Under the pieces are notes generated by a model. The model was not told the origin of the DNA. It made no database searches and saw only the letters and a program-made list of their open reading frames with translations. Positions 7,721 to 17,311 of a stretch of DNA of 64,000 nucleotides are shown here, one piece after another. The DNA is from DAXETY01 sp051155755 (GTDB lineage: Bacteria > Desulfobacterota > Desulfobacteria > Desulfobacterales > SG8-13), in assembly GCA_051155755.1 (NCBI GenBank), contig DAXETY010000030.1, positions 1 to 64,000 on the forward strand, in the 5' to 3' direction. Numbering within the stretch: the first letter of the stretch is position 1; each line of letters begins with the position of its first letter. The position numbers were made by a program, and so were the translations under genes.

Positions 7721-9397
7721 ATGCACCTTGACATCGATCTTCATAACCCCGTCGGCTGGTGGTTTGACCCGCAGCAAACGCCGCAAACAGGCAGTCAGGC
7801 CTTGCGCACGGCCTTACACGACGTCCGATCGCCGCTTTATCTGGTCAATTTCGACGGCCGCCCGGCCGTGGTGCGAAACGGAACGGCAACCTTGATTCCG
7901 AAGGCCGACCGCCGCAGGCCGGAAAAAACACTGCCGCTGCTGGCTGCAGTCCCACCGCTGCACCCGCGAAACCTGGGAAGTCCTCATTTTCGTCGAGCCG
8001 TCGGTGTGCATTATCCTTACGTGGTGGGTGCCATGGCCAACGGCATCACTTCCGTCACCATGGTGGAAGCTGCCGCCCGGGCCGGGCTGCTCGCATTTTT
8101 CGGTGCCGCCGGACTGGTTCCGTCCGAGATCGAAGCGGCCGTTCGAAATCTGCAGCAACGCCTCGTCAATCTCCCGTTCGGATCGAACCTGATTCACAGC
8201 CCCAACGAACCGGAACTGGAAAAAGCCACCGTCGAACTGTACCTGAACCTGGGTCTGCGACTGGTCAGCGCATCGGCCTATCTGGATCTGACCCCTCCGC
8301 TGGTGCACTATCGCGTGAAGGGGGTCCATCGGGACGCGGATGGGCGAATCGTCTGTCCCAACCGGGTGGTAGCCAAAGTTTCGCGGATCGAAGTGGCGCG
8401 AAAATTTTTCGCGCCGCCGCCGGAAAAAATCCTGCGCCACCTGCAGGACAGCCACCAGATCACTGCCGCCGAAGCCGACCTGGCCCGCCGAATCCCCCTG
8501 GCTGACATGCTGACTGCCGAAGCCGACTCCGGCGGTCACACCGACAACCAGCCGGCCATCGCCCTGCTGCCGACCATGCTGGCGCTGCGGGACCGGATGG
8601 TCGAACGCCATAGCTATGACCGACCGCTTTGTGTGGGACTGGCCGGGGGCATTGCGACACCGGAGTCCACCGCCGCCGCTTTCGCCCTTGGCGCCGACTA
8701 TGTTTTGACCGGTTCGGTGAACCAGGCCTGCCTGGAAGCCGGCACGTCCACTGCGGTCCGGGCCATGCTGGCCGAAGCCTGCCAGGCAGACGTCACCATG
8801 GCGCCGGCGGCCGACATGTTCGAAATGGGCGTCAAGGTCCAGGTCCTCAAACGCGGCACCATGTTCGCGTTCCGGGCCGCCCGACTGTATGATTTGTACT
8901 GCCGCTATGGTTGCCTGGCGGATATTCCAGAAAGGGATATTCAATTTCTGGAGCGGGACCTGTTTCGACGCAGTATTTCAGAGGAATGGGAGGCGACCCG
9001 GGTTTTTTTCCAGCAGCGCGATCCCCGTCAGATCGAGTTGGCCGGTTCCGACCCCAAGCACAAAATGGCGCTTGTGTTTCGCTCTTACCTGGGACGCTCG
9101 TCCACGTGGGCCAATATGGGCGAATCCAGCCGCAAAATCGATTATCAGGTCTGGTGCGGCCCTTCCATGGGCGCATTCAACGAGTGGGCCCGCGATTCGT
9201 TTCTGCAGGCGCCGGATCACCGCACCACGGAGACGGTGGCCCTGAACCTGCTGCTGGGCGCCGCGGTGAAAACCCGGAATCACTGGCTCCGCAGCCAGGG
9301 GGTCGAACTGCCGGTATCGACGGCCGCTTTCCGCCCCCTGCCGCTGCCGGAAATCCGCAAACTGCTCGACGGTTCGTTTGCCGACCGGACCGGTTGA
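7721..9397 (+). CDS. pfaD: PfaD: FMN-dependent enoyl reductase of a PUFA-type synthase
   Basis: The product has 558 residues from the ATG at 7721, which has a CGGAG site about 10 nt upstream; in-frame upstream sequence from 7595 looks non-coding. The PfaD N-domain covers about 1-90. A nitronate-monooxygenase-like TIM barrel follows, with the typical VGVHYPYVVGAMANGITS and the FMN phosphate-binding GLAGGIATPESTAAAFALGA / YVLTGSVNQACLEAG. PfaD reduces trans-2-enoyl-ACP intermediates in trans to the megasynthases. Its presence next to PfaA and PfaC supports a true PUFA-type secondary lipid synthase. It is on the same strand as pfaA but separated by a minus-strand regulator. Confidence 0.92.
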   Translation: MHLDIDLHNPVGWWFDPQQTPQTGSQALRTALHDVRSPLYLVNFDGRPAVVRNGTATLIPKADRRRPEKTLPLLAAVPPLHPRNLGSPHFRRAVGVHYPYVVGAMANGITSVTMVEAAARAGLLAFFGAAGLVPSEIEAAVRNLQQRLVNLPFGSNLIHSPNEPELEKATVELYLNLGLRLVSASAYLDLTPPLVHYRVKGVHRDADGRIVCPNRVVAKVSRIEVARKFFAPPPEKILRHLQDSHQITAAEADLARRIPLADMLTAEADSGGHTDNQPAIALLPTMLALRDRMVERHSYDRPLCVGLAGGIATPESTAAAFALGADYVLTGSVNQACLEAGTSTAVRAMLAEACQADVTMAPAADMFEMGVKVQVLKRGTMFAFRAARLYDLYCRYGCLADIPERDIQFLERDLFRRSISEEWEATRVFFQQRDPRQIELAGSDPKHKMALVFRSYLGRSSTWANMGESSRKIDYQVWCGPSMGAFNEWARDSFLQAPDHRTTETVALNLLLGAAVKTRNHWLRSQGVELPVSTAAFRPLPLPEIRKLLDGSFADRTG

Positions 9398-9463
9398 ATC
9401 CGCCTGCCTCCGATTTCCACTGCAAATCGGCATGGAAGCGATCAGAGAAAAAGGGCATCCTTG

Positions 9464-10060
9464 TCAATCCTGCGTGGACTTCGTATCTTCGCGCAACGCC
9501 GCAAAATGTCTTCGGTCCAGTTCCAGGGCCCCTACGAACCAGCGCAGCGCGTCGGTCACCCGCAACAGAGCGCCCCGAAACCGCTCCGGAGCCGGTGTGC
9601 CGTCGGGTTGCACCCGCTCGACAAACCGTTCCTCAACGAAGGCATCCTCCAGCCGATGCCGCTCCAAAAGTCCGCGCAGACGATATTGAAATACCGGTAC
9701 CCGGCCGGGACCGGAAGGCATGCGATAAATTTCGATGGAAAGATCGCGGACGCGGGTCCAAGGGATTGATTCGACCTGATTTTTGGAAACGGTCCCGGTG
9801 AAAATCCCACTCTGCAGAAGCCAGGGGTTCAAATCTGACAGAATCATGCGGGCTTCCGGTATGACAAACTTCAGATCGGCCACCAGCACCCCTCCCAGAA
9901 ACACGGTCAGCGCATCGTCGACACTGTACTGGCGCGCATAGCCGGACTGCAATCCGCCCAGTGGATCCGGCGGCAGAAACTCGCGCGACCAACGTTTCCA
10001 TTTGGCGGTCGGCAGGCTCAATCGCCGGGCCAATTCCCGGTTGGTATAAAAACGCAACAT
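9464..10060 (-). CDS. MerR-like helix-turn-helix regulator between pfaD and pfaA
   Basis: The protein has 198 residues. The first ~70 residues resemble a MerR/winged HTH: FYTNRELARRLSLPTAKWKR, then a wing-like GYARQYSVDDALTVFL. The remaining ~125 residues match no effector domain I recognise. The gene is divergent from pfaA. A perfect 14-bp inverted repeat lies 20-49 bp upstream of its start, and this is probably its operator. The position argues that it controls both itself and pfaA. Activator versus repressor cannot be decided from sequence. Confidence 0.7.
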   Translation of the reverse strand: MLRFYTNRELARRLSLPTAKWKRWSREFLPPDPLGGLQSGYARQYSVDDALTVFLGGVLVADLKFVIPEARMILSDLNPWLLQSGIFTGTVSKNQVESIPWTRVRDLSIEIYRMPSGPGRVPVFQYRLRGLLERHRLEDAFVEERFVERVQPDGTPAPERFRGALLRVTDALRWFVGALELDRRHFAALREDTKSTQD

Positions 10061-10079
10061 GATAAAATCTCCATGGTTG

Positions 10080-10109
10080 TTTACTTGTTATATCAATATA
10101 ACAAGTAAA
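10080..10109. promoter_or_regulatory. Perfect 14-bp palindrome, probable operator of the pfa regulator
   Basis: TTTACTTGTTATAT (10080-10093) and ATATAACAAGTAAA (10096-10109) are exact reverse complements around a CA centre. The palindrome sits 17 bp upstream of the -35 of the putative pfaA promoter and 20 bp upstream of the regulator's start codon. It overlaps the likely -10 of the regulator's own promoter: TTGACG (complement of 10116-10121), then TATATT after 15 bp. Confidence 0.75.
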
Positions 10110-10125
10110 AAATTACGTCAATCCC

Positions 10126-10154
10126 TTGCTTTTTTTCGGCAAATGCCTTATAAA
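10126..10154 (+). promoter_or_regulatory. Putative sigma70 promoter for pfaA
   Basis: TTGCTT (10126-10131) and TATAAA (10149-10154) are spaced by 17 bp. They lie downstream of the palindromic operator and about 150 nt upstream of the pfaA start, which leaves a long leader with no hairpin I can support. Confidence 0.5.
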
Positions 10155-10301
10155 AATAAGCTTATCTGTGCATCCAAACATTCATTGTATCTGCGGCGAC
10201 CTCGACAATCGCTCAAATTCGGTTTGACAAAGGGTCATCGACGCGTTTCCTGCATGCAGATCCTCTCTGAATGAAAATTCTTAACTTCAGGGTAACGGCC
10301 T

Positions 10302-13300
10302 TTGAAAACTGAAACCGAGACCAACGGCGCTTCCGATATCCCGATTGCCGTTATCGGCCTGGGATGCCTGTTTCCCCGGTCCAATGGGTTGCACGAATAC
10401 TGGCGCTTGCTTCTGGAAGGAGAAGATGCCATCGGTGAAGTGCCCCCCAGCCACTGGTCGGCCGGAGATTATTTCGATCCCGATCCGAAGAAACCGGACC
10501 ACACTTACTGTACGCGCGGCGGTTTCCTGTCGCCGGTGATTTTTGACCCCACCGAATTCGGCATACCGCCCAACAGCCTGGAGGCCACCGATACCTCCCA
10601 GTTGCTGGGATTGGTGGCCGCTAAAATGGCACTGGAGGATGCCGGCTACGTTGACGGAAAGGACTTTGCCCGGGAGCGCACCAGCGTGATTCTCGGGGTC
10701 ACCGGCACCCAGGAGCTGGTGGTGCCGCTCGCCTCCCGACTCGGCCACCCGCGATGGCGGCAGGCGTTGCAGCAGGCCGGAGTTTCACCGGAGACCAGCG
10801 AAGCGGTGATCGACGGAATTGCACAGTCCTATGTCCCCTGGCAGGAAAACTCCTTTCCGGGTCTGCTGGGCAACGTCGTGGCCGGCCGAATCTGCAACCG
10901 CCTGAATCTGGGCGGCACCAATTGCGTGGTGGATGCTGCCTGCGCCAGTTCCATGGGAGCGTTGCACCTTGCCCTCATGGAGCTTTACGCCGGTCGCAGC
11001 GACATGGTGATCACCGGGGGTGTCGATACGCTCAATGACATCTTCATGCACATGTGCTTTGCCAAGACCCGCATTCTGTCGCCCACCGGCGACATCCGGC
11101 CGTTTTCCCAGGATGCCGACGGCACCCTGCTGGGGGAAGGCGTCGGCCTGCTGGTGCTCAAACGCCTTGCCGATGCGCAACATGACGGAGATCGCATCTA
11201 TGCCGTTCTGCGGGGCATCGGCAGTGCCAGCGACGGCCGCTCCCAGAGCATATACGCCCCCCGCAAGGAGGGCCAGGAGCGATGCCTGCAGTCGGCCTAT
11301 GCCGCAGCCGGCATCGATCCGGCGACGGTTTCCCTGGTCGAAGCCCACGGTACGGGCACCCGGGTCGGTGACAAGGTCGAATTCGAGGCGCTGAAAACGG
11401 TTTTCGCCTCCCGCAACGGTTCCAGTGAGCGCTGCGCGTTGGGATCGGTCAAATCCATGATCGGTCACACCAAGGCCGCCGCCGGGGCCGCCGGACTGAT
11501 TAAAGCCGTCCTGGCACTTCATCACAAGGTTCTGCCGCCGACGCTCAAGGTGCAACAGCCCGATGCCCAGCTTGATATCGAAAACAGCCCCTTTTACCTG
11601 AACACGCGCAGTCGTCCCTGGTTTGCCGGTGAGGGACAGTCCCGAAGGGCCGGTGTCAGCGCCTTCGGCTTCGGTGGCAGTAATTTCCACGTGGTATTGG
11701 AAGAATCCGGCCCTTCAAAAACCGATACTGCCTGGGACAGCCAGGTCGAAATCCTGGCTCTGTCCGCCGATTCGAAGCCGGCGCTGCTGGAAAAGCTGCA
11801 TCGACTGCAAAACGATGCGGCAAGTGCCTACGAAAACGACCGGTTTTCGGTTCTGGCCGCCGACACCCGTGGCGAGTTTTCCGCTGAGGCTGCCCATCGC
11901 TGGTTGTGGGCCGCGGACCACGGCACGATGAAAACACGCGGGCCTTCCGCCATCCTGGCAGAAGCCCTGCAGGCCATCGGGCCGGATGCGTCGGACCTTC
12001 GCCCGGTAAACCGTTCGATTTTCTATGGCAAGGGACCCAAAAACGGCGGGCTGGCCTTTCTGTTTCCCGGTCAGGGCAGCCAGTATCCGGACATGGGCCG
12101 CGACCTGGTCTGCCGATTTCCGGAGGCCTTCGCCGTGCTGGAAAATGCCAATCGGCACGTCGAGGGAGAACGGAAACTCACGGACTGGATTTATCCCGAA
12201 TCGCCGGCCGCTCGAGCCAACCGGCCTCCGGACGGATTGACGGACACCCGGATCGCCCAACCGGCCATCGGGGCAGTCAGCCTGGCCATGCTGCGGGTTT
12301 TGCAGCGTTTCGAGCTTCGACCCCAGGCTCTTGGCGGACACAGCTTTGGGGAGCTGACCGCCCTGGCGGCGGCCGGGCGCCTTCCGCAACCGGAATTTTT
12401 AAAACTGGCGGCGGCGCGCGGGCGCTTGATGGGCGATGCCGGCCGGCGACAGCCGGGGGGCATGACCGCCGTGCAGGCGCCGCTGGAGCGGATCGAGGAC
12501 TTGATTGCCGAACACGGGTTGGATCTGGTGCTGGCAAACCGTAACGCTCCCAATCAGGGAGTGGTATCCGGTGCCCCGGCAGCGCTGAAAACCTTCGAAA
12601 CGCTGTGCCGGTACCAGGGTATCCGCAGTGTGCGCCTGCCGGTTTCGGCCGCTTTTCACAGCCCGCTGGTGGCCGAGGCGCTGAAGCCCTTTCAGGAAGT
12701 CGCAGCCCGGGTTGCCTTCCAGTCCGCCACGATTCCGGTTTACGCCAATGCCACCGCCGGAATCTACCCTGCCGGGGAAGACGAAAGCGCCGCACTCATG
12801 GCCCGCCAGCTGCGCCAGCCGGTGTGCTTTGTCGAAATGATCCGAGCCATGCATCGGGACGGCATGCGCATGTTCGTTGAAATCGGCCCCAGAAAGATTC
12901 TCTCCGGCCTGGTATCGGCGATCCTCGCCGAAGAACCGTCCGTGCGAACCGTTGCGATGGATGCCTCCGGAGGCCGACACTCCGGATTGTACGATCTGGC
13001 CGAAGTCCTTTGCACCCTGGCCGCCGCGGGTTACGGTCCGAACCTGCGCCGCTGGGGAAACGCCACCCGCAAAAAGCGATCGACGCGTATGCAGGTTCGC
13101 CTTACCGGAGCAAACCATGTCTCACAAAAAACCACCTTCGCACCGCCGCCGGCGCCTGCAAAACCCCGCCCGTCAAGCAATCGGACGCAAAACCAGCAAG
13201 AGCCGCGACCTGCGCTGCCCGCTGCAGCGGCAAGCCGGCATGACGATGCAATTGGAAATCAAACCATGAATAAAGATGCCCGATTTACCTCCGGAGACGA

Positions 13301-16300
13301 ATTCATCCGCCAGGCCATGGCAGCCGTTCAGCAGGGGTTGCAGACCATGCAGTCCCTGCAGGAACAAACCGCCCGGGCCCATGAAAAGTTCCTGGAAACC
13401 CAGAAAGAAGCCAGCCGCACCCTGCAGATGATGATGGACAGCACCCGCCGGCTTACCGAACCAAGCGCGGCATCCCCGCTGCCCGCCACGTTGCCGGCAT
13501 CAGAGGGGTCGGAAAATCATACGACGGCCGCACCGGTAAATCCAGGCGTAATCCATCGTGAAGCGGCGGACACCTCCGTCGATTCGATTGAAAAACCGGC
13601 CGCGGCGGTCGCCGAAGATCGGCCGCCTTCCCTGCCGGCGGCCAAGTCCAAAACGCAGGAACCTCGTCCGCCGGCATTGGCCGATGCACCGGATGCACAA
13701 ACGGCAGTCGGCGCCGGATCGAGCCGTTTGTTGGAAGTAATGCTGGCAGTGGTCGGAGAGTTGACCGGGTATCCCGTCGAGACCATCGACCCGGGTATGG
13801 ACATCGAGGCGGATCTGGGCATCGACTCGATCAAACGGGTTGAAATCCTGTCGGCACTGGAAGAGCGATTGCCCGAACTGCCGACGGTGCCCCCCGACGT
13901 GCTCGGTCGAACCAAAACGCTGCGGGAAATCGAGGCGCTGCTGGATCGGGAAACCGCCGCCGATTCATTTTCACCGGAAGACCCTTCCGAACGGCCGGCT
14001 CCATCCGAAACCGCGGCGAAGAGTGCCGCAACGGCTGCGGGTCCCGGCCCGCTGATGGAACTGGTGCGCAATGTGGTTAGCGATCTGACGGGATATCCCA
14101 CCGAGACCATCGATCCGGATATGGATATCGAAGCCGACCTGGGCATCGATTCCATCAAGCGCGTAGAAATTCTGTCGGCCGTGGAAGAACGCATGCCGAA
14201 TCTGCCGCCCATTGCGCCGGAAGTGTTGGGCCGGCTGAAAACACTGGCCCAGATCGTCGAACAGTTCCAAAAAGGCCCTGCCGCCGAACCGAATCCGGCA
14301 GATGAGATGCCGACAGTCGAGGAACCGTCGCAATCCGCAGCACCGGCCTCGCAGGCCGACCCGGACAGCCCCCCGCAGCCGCTGGATCGTTATCGGCTCA
14401 AAGCGGTAAAACAACGATCGGCATCCTCGCATGGGGGTCTGACCATCCCCGCCGGACGCAAGGTGTTCATCACCGAAGACGGCGGCGGGTTTGCCGCCGC
14501 GATTGCCGACTGTCTGGGAGAACGGGGCATCAACACGGTGCTCGTCTCCCACGATATTTTGCGCCACCGCTCCCGGCTGCCGGCAGCCGGCGGGCTCATA
14601 CTGGTCACCGGACCCCAAACCACCCTGGATACAGATTACCTCAAAGCCCTGTTTGAACTGACCCGCAGTCAGGCAGAACCTCTGATGACGTCGGCCACAG
14701 CCGGCGGCGCCCTTTTTGCCACGATCACAAGAATGGACGGCAGTTTCGGCTGCGACGGCGAAGGGATCGCCAACCCCCTGCAGGGCGCTCTGGCCGGACT
14801 GGCGAAAACCGCCGCCCTGGAATGGGAAAACGTGCGGTGCCGGGCGCTGGACGTGTCCCCCAGCTGGACCGATGTCACTGCGGCAGCCGAAGCAGTGGCA
14901 GCCGAGCTGCTGGAATCCGCTGCAACCGATGCGATCGAGGTCGGTCTGGACCGCGATCGCAGAATCGTGCTGGAAATGGAGACCGCCGCCCTGGCGGAAA
15001 CCGACCCGACCGATGTCGGCCTCGATGACGGAGACCTGGTACTGGTCAGCGGCGGAGCGCGGGGGATCGCGGCGGCGGCCGCCCGTGCGTTGGCTGCCCG
15101 GGCCAGGCTGAAACTGTTGCTGCTGGGTCGCTCCCCCGCACCGAAAGTCGAACCCGAATGGTTGGATGGCCTGCAATCCGAGGCTGAAATCAAAAAAGCG
15201 ATCCTGGCCCATGAGTTTTCCGATGATCGCATCCCGCCGCGCCGACTCGAAGCCGCCTATCAACGCATCTTGGCCAATCGACAGGTCATCCGGACACTGG
15301 CGGTCATCCGGGCTACCGGTTCCGAAGCATTCTACCACAGCGTTGACGTCCGGGATCGGGAGGCGGTATCGAGAATCGCAGCTGAACGGCAGCGCGAATT
15401 CGGCCCGGTGCGCGCCCTGATCCACGCCGCCGGGGTGTTGCAGGACCGTTTGATCGTCGACAAAACCCCGGAGCAGTTCGAAACGGTGTTTTCCACCAAA
15501 GTCGACGGTCTGCTGGCGCTGCTGCAGGCGGTCGAATTCTCACAGCTCAAGCACTTGGTGCTGTTTTCTTCGGTCGCCGGGCGGTCCGGCAACCGGGGAC
15601 AGGCCGATTACGCCATGGCCAACGAGGCCCTCAATAAAATCGCCCGGCAACTGGCCGTCGAACTGCCCCACGTCCGGGTGCGCGCCGTCAACTGGGGCCC
15701 CTGGGACGGCGGCATGGTACAACCGGCGCTGCGGCGGGAGTTCGAACGCCGCGGCATCTCTCTGATACCGGTCAACCAGGGCTGCAGCCACCTGCTGGGT
15801 GAAATGGCCCTGAAATCCTCGGACGTGGAAATCGTCGTGGGGGCCGCGCAGCTGTCGCCGCCTCAAACCCGGCCGCAGTTGGAGGTCTCGGCCCCGCCGG
15901 CCGTCGATCCCGCGGAAGCCGAACTGACGCTTGCGTTCGCACGAGACATCGATATCGAGACCCATCCGGTGCTCAAATCCCACGTCATCGCCGGCCGACC
16001 GGTGGTTCCCCTGGCCCTGATGGCCGAATGGTTCGGCCAGAGTGCCCTGCACGAAAACCCGGGGTTGATCCTCCAGGGACTGGAAGACATGCGGGTCTTG
16101 AAGGGCATCGACATCGACGGCAAGGCGAAACGGGTTCGACTGATGGCCGGCAGGCCGAACCGCAGCGGCGCTCACTACGAAGTGCCCCTGGAGATACGCG
16201 ATGCAAGTGACCGGGTGCTTCACAGCCGCGCCCGGGCGATACTCACCGATGCGCTGGAGCCTTCTCCGGATTACCAGCGACCTGCCGTGCTCGGCGGCAA

Positions 16301-16829
16301 CGGCTACAAACGCAGCCCGGATGAAGTGTACGAAAAAATCCTGTTCCACGGCCCCGACCTGCAGGGGATCCGGCAAATCGTGCATCTTTCCGACCATGGC
16401 ATGGTGGCCGGTATCGCTGCGGCACCGTCGCCGGCCGCCTGGATGACATCTCCGCTGCGAAAACACTGGCTCAGCGATCCGCTGGTGCTGGACGCCGCCT
16501 TTCAGATGGCTTCGGTCTGGTGTTACGAAAGGATCGGCGCAGTATCCCTGCCCAGTTATTGTGCGCAATATCGCCAGTACCGCCGGGCGTTTCCGGCCGC
16601 AGGCGTTTCCGCCGTGCTGGAAGTGGAAGAAGCCACCCCCCGCCGGCTGAAAGGGCAATTTACCTTCGTGGATGAGGAAAACCGGGTGGTGGCGCGAATG
16701 ATCGGCTATGAAGCTGTTGTGGATCCGTCACTGAACCGGGCCTTCAAACCCGACGGTGACACCGGGAACATCGAAAGTTCCTTGAACGCCGGAACGACCC
16801 TGCCGCAAAAGCGGGCGGCAACCGGATAG
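10302..16829 (+). CDS. pfaA: PfaA-type multidomain synthase: KS-MAT-ACP-ACP-KR-DH
   Basis: The product has 2175 residues, with a TTG start and an AGGGT site 8 nt upstream. Ketosynthase at ~12-470: Cys214 in DAACASS, His349 in EAHGTGT, His389 in GHTKAAAG. Malonyl-CoA:ACP acyltransferase at ~580-900: Ser681 in GHSFGE. A Pro/Ala linker follows, then two ACPs with phosphopantetheine serines Ser1176 and Ser1284, both in DLGIDSIKRVEIL. Ketoreductase at ~1430-1860: SGGARGI near 1583, and Tyr1770 in ADYAMANEALN. The C-terminal hotdog-like DH covers ~1875-2150 (HPVLKSHVIAGRPVVPLAL). The order matches PfaA, but only two ACPs are present where EPA/DHA synthases usually carry five or more. No PfaB or phosphopantetheinyl transferase is in the window. 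Confidence 0.93.
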   Translation: MKTETETNGASDIPIAVIGLGCLFPRSNGLHEYWRLLLEGEDAIGEVPPSHWSAGDYFDPDPKKPDHTYCTRGGFLSPVIFDPTEFGIPPNSLEATDTSQLLGLVAAKMALEDAGYVDGKDFARERTSVILGVTGTQELVVPLASRLGHPRWRQALQQAGVSPETSEAVIDGIAQSYVPWQENSFPGLLGNVVAGRICNRLNLGGTNCVVDAACASSMGALHLALMELYAGRSDMVITGGVDTLNDIFMHMCFAKTRILSPTGDIRPFSQDADGTLLGEGVGLLVLKRLADAQHDGDRIYAVLRGIGSASDGRSQSIYAPRKEGQERCLQSAYAAAGIDPATVSLVEAHGTGTRVGDKVEFEALKTVFASRNGSSERCALGSVKSMIGHTKAAAGAAGLIKAVLALHHKVLPPTLKVQQPDAQLDIENSPFYLNTRSRPWFAGEGQSRRAGVSAFGFGGSNFHVVLEESGPSKTDTAWDSQVEILALSADSKPALLEKLHRLQNDAASAYENDRFSVLAADTRGEFSAEAAHRWLWAADHGTMKTRGPSAILAEALQAIGPDASDLRPVNRSIFYGKGPKNGGLAFLFPGQGSQYPDMGRDLVCRFPEAFAVLENANRHVEGERKLTDWIYPESPAARANRPPDGLTDTRIAQPAIGAVSLAMLRVLQRFELRPQALGGHSFGELTALAAAGRLPQPEFLKLAAARGRLMGDAGRRQPGGMTAVQAPLERIEDLIAEHGLDLVLANRNAPNQGVVSGAPAALKTFETLCRYQGIRSVRLPVSAAFHSPLVAEALKPFQEVAARVAFQSATIPVYANATAGIYPAGEDESAALMARQLRQPVCFVEMIRAMHRDGMRMFVEIGPRKILSGLVSAILAEEPSVRTVAMDASGGRHSGLYDLAEVLCTLAAAGYGPNLRRWGNATRKKRSTRMQVRLTGANHVSQKTTFAPPPAPAKPRPSSNRTQNQQEPRPALPAAAASRHDDAIGNQTMNKDARFTSGDEFIRQAMAAVQQGLQTMQSLQEQTARAHEKFLETQKEASRTLQMMMDSTRRLTEPSAASPLPATLPASEGSENHTTAAPVNPGVIHREAADTSVDSIEKPAAAVAEDRPPSLPAAKSKTQEPRPPALADAPDAQTAVGAGSSRLLEVMLAVVGELTGYPVETIDPGMDIEADLGIDSIKRVEILSALEERLPELPTVPPDVLGRTKTLREIEALLDRETAADSFSPEDPSERPAPSETAAKSAATAAGPGPLMELVRNVVSDLTGYPTETIDPDMDIEADLGIDSIKRVEILSAVEERMPNLPPIAPEVLGRLKTLAQIVEQFQKGPAAEPNPADEMPTVEEPSQSAAPASQADPDSPPQPLDRYRLKAVKQRSASSHGGLTIPAGRKVFITEDGGGFAAAIADCLGERGINTVLVSHDILRHRSRLPAAGGLILVTGPQTTLDTDYLKALFELTRSQAEPLMTSATAGGALFATITRMDGSFGCDGEGIANPLQGALAGLAKTAALEWENVRCRALDVSPSWTDVTAAAEAVAAELLESAATDAIEVGLDRDRRIVLEMETAALAETDPTDVGLDDGDLVLVSGGARGIAAAAARALAARARLKLLLLGRSPAPKVEPEWLDGLQSEAEIKKAILAHEFSDDRIPPRRLEAAYQRILANRQVIRTLAVIRATGSEAFYHSVDVRDREAVSRIAAERQREFGPVRALIHAAGVLQDRLIVDKTPEQFETVFSTKVDGLLALLQAVEFSQLKHLVLFSSVAGRSGNRGQADYAMANEALNKIARQLAVELPHVRVRAVNWGPWDGGMVQPALRREFERRGISLIPVNQGCSHLLGEMALKSSDVEIVVGAAQLSPPQTRPQLEVSAPPAVDPAEAELTLAFARDIDIETHPVLKSHVIAGRPVVPLALMAEWFGQSALHENPGLILQGLEDMRVLKGIDIDGKAKRVRLMAGRPNRSGAHYEVPLEIRDASDRVLHSRARAILTDALEPSPDYQRPAVLGGNGYKRSPDEVYEKILFHGPDLQGIRQIVHLSDHGMVAGIAAAPSPAAWMTSPLRKHWLSDPLVLDAAFQMASVWCYERIGAVSLPSYCAQYRQYRRAFPAAGVSAVLEVEEATPRRLKGQFTFVDEENRVVARMIGYEAVVDPSLNRAFKPDGDTGNIESSLNAGTTLPQKRAATG

Positions 16830-16860
16830 TCAACAACCACCGCAAAGCGGATGGCTTGGA
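16828..16860. repeat. REP-like hairpin element, degenerate copy
   Basis: The sequence AGTCAACAACCAC-CGC-AAA-GCG-GATGGCTTG begins at the pfaA stop. It closely matches the better-formed copy at 50956-50990 (stem CACCCGC/GCGGGTG). It abuts the truncated end of the DraG-like pseudogene. Confidence 0.6.
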
Positions 16861-16861
16861 T

Positions 16862-17119
16862 TTACCTGCTGCGACACTCGGCGGCCATCAACCAACGAAA
16901 AAAAGATCCGCCATAGCCGGGGCCGGGATATCGCCTTCCGTACCGCTTCATGTAGAGGCCGTAATCCTCGCCTCGTAGAATCGCGTGGACCACCGCAACG
17001 CTCAGCACCGTATCGTCGGTAAAGGTTGAGTGGCGGGGAAACTATGGAAATTCGGTGTGTTTCACCGGTCGGTGCTCATACATTGAACCGATCACATCGC
17101 CTGCAATGGCACCCGGCAT
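16862..17119 (-). pseudogene. Remnant of an ADP-ribosylglycohydrolase (DraG family)
   Basis: Reading the minus strand from 17119 gives MPGAIAGDVIGSMYEHRPVK, then HTEFP, an in-frame TAG at 17042-17044, and in the same frame FTDDTVLSVAVVHAIL and YGRRYPGPGYGGSFFRWLM, then a TAA at 16862. These are the hallmark N-terminal motifs of the ADP-ribosylglycohydrolase family (GAIAGDxIGS, FTDDTxL, GxGYG). Normal members have about 250-300 residues, so only the first third is left. The nonsense codon and the truncation next to a REP-like element make this a dead gene fragment. It explains most of the 480-bp gap between pfaA and the cold-shock gene. Confidence 0.8.
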
Positions 17120-17165
17120 CGACGGCCTCCGCTTCCCTGAATCTTGGATTCCGCAGAAATATTGC

Positions 17166-17193
17166 TTGATTATTTGGGTGATTGGACTATGAT
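17166..17193 (+). promoter_or_regulatory. Sigma70-like promoter of the cold-shock gene
   Basis: TTGATT (17166-17171) and TATGAT (17188-17193) are spaced by 16 bp. They leave a leader of about 115 nt before the start codon; long leaders are common for cold-shock mRNAs. Confidence 0.5.
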
Positions 17194-17311
17194 AAAAGAC
17201 AGGTTTTGGTGCCCCTGCATACCGGTAAGCGCCTGAACCGTCACTTCTTTTAAGTTGGGCGTTCCGCGGCCGGGGTCAATGGTAACTGCGCACTTCAAAG
17301 GAGTTTGTGAT

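Noticed and set aside
17042..17044. TAG in the DraG-like reading frame as a pyrrolysine codon
   Set aside because: The gene is also missing its last two thirds and ends beside a REP-like element; a simple nonsense mutation in a pseudogene is sufficient.
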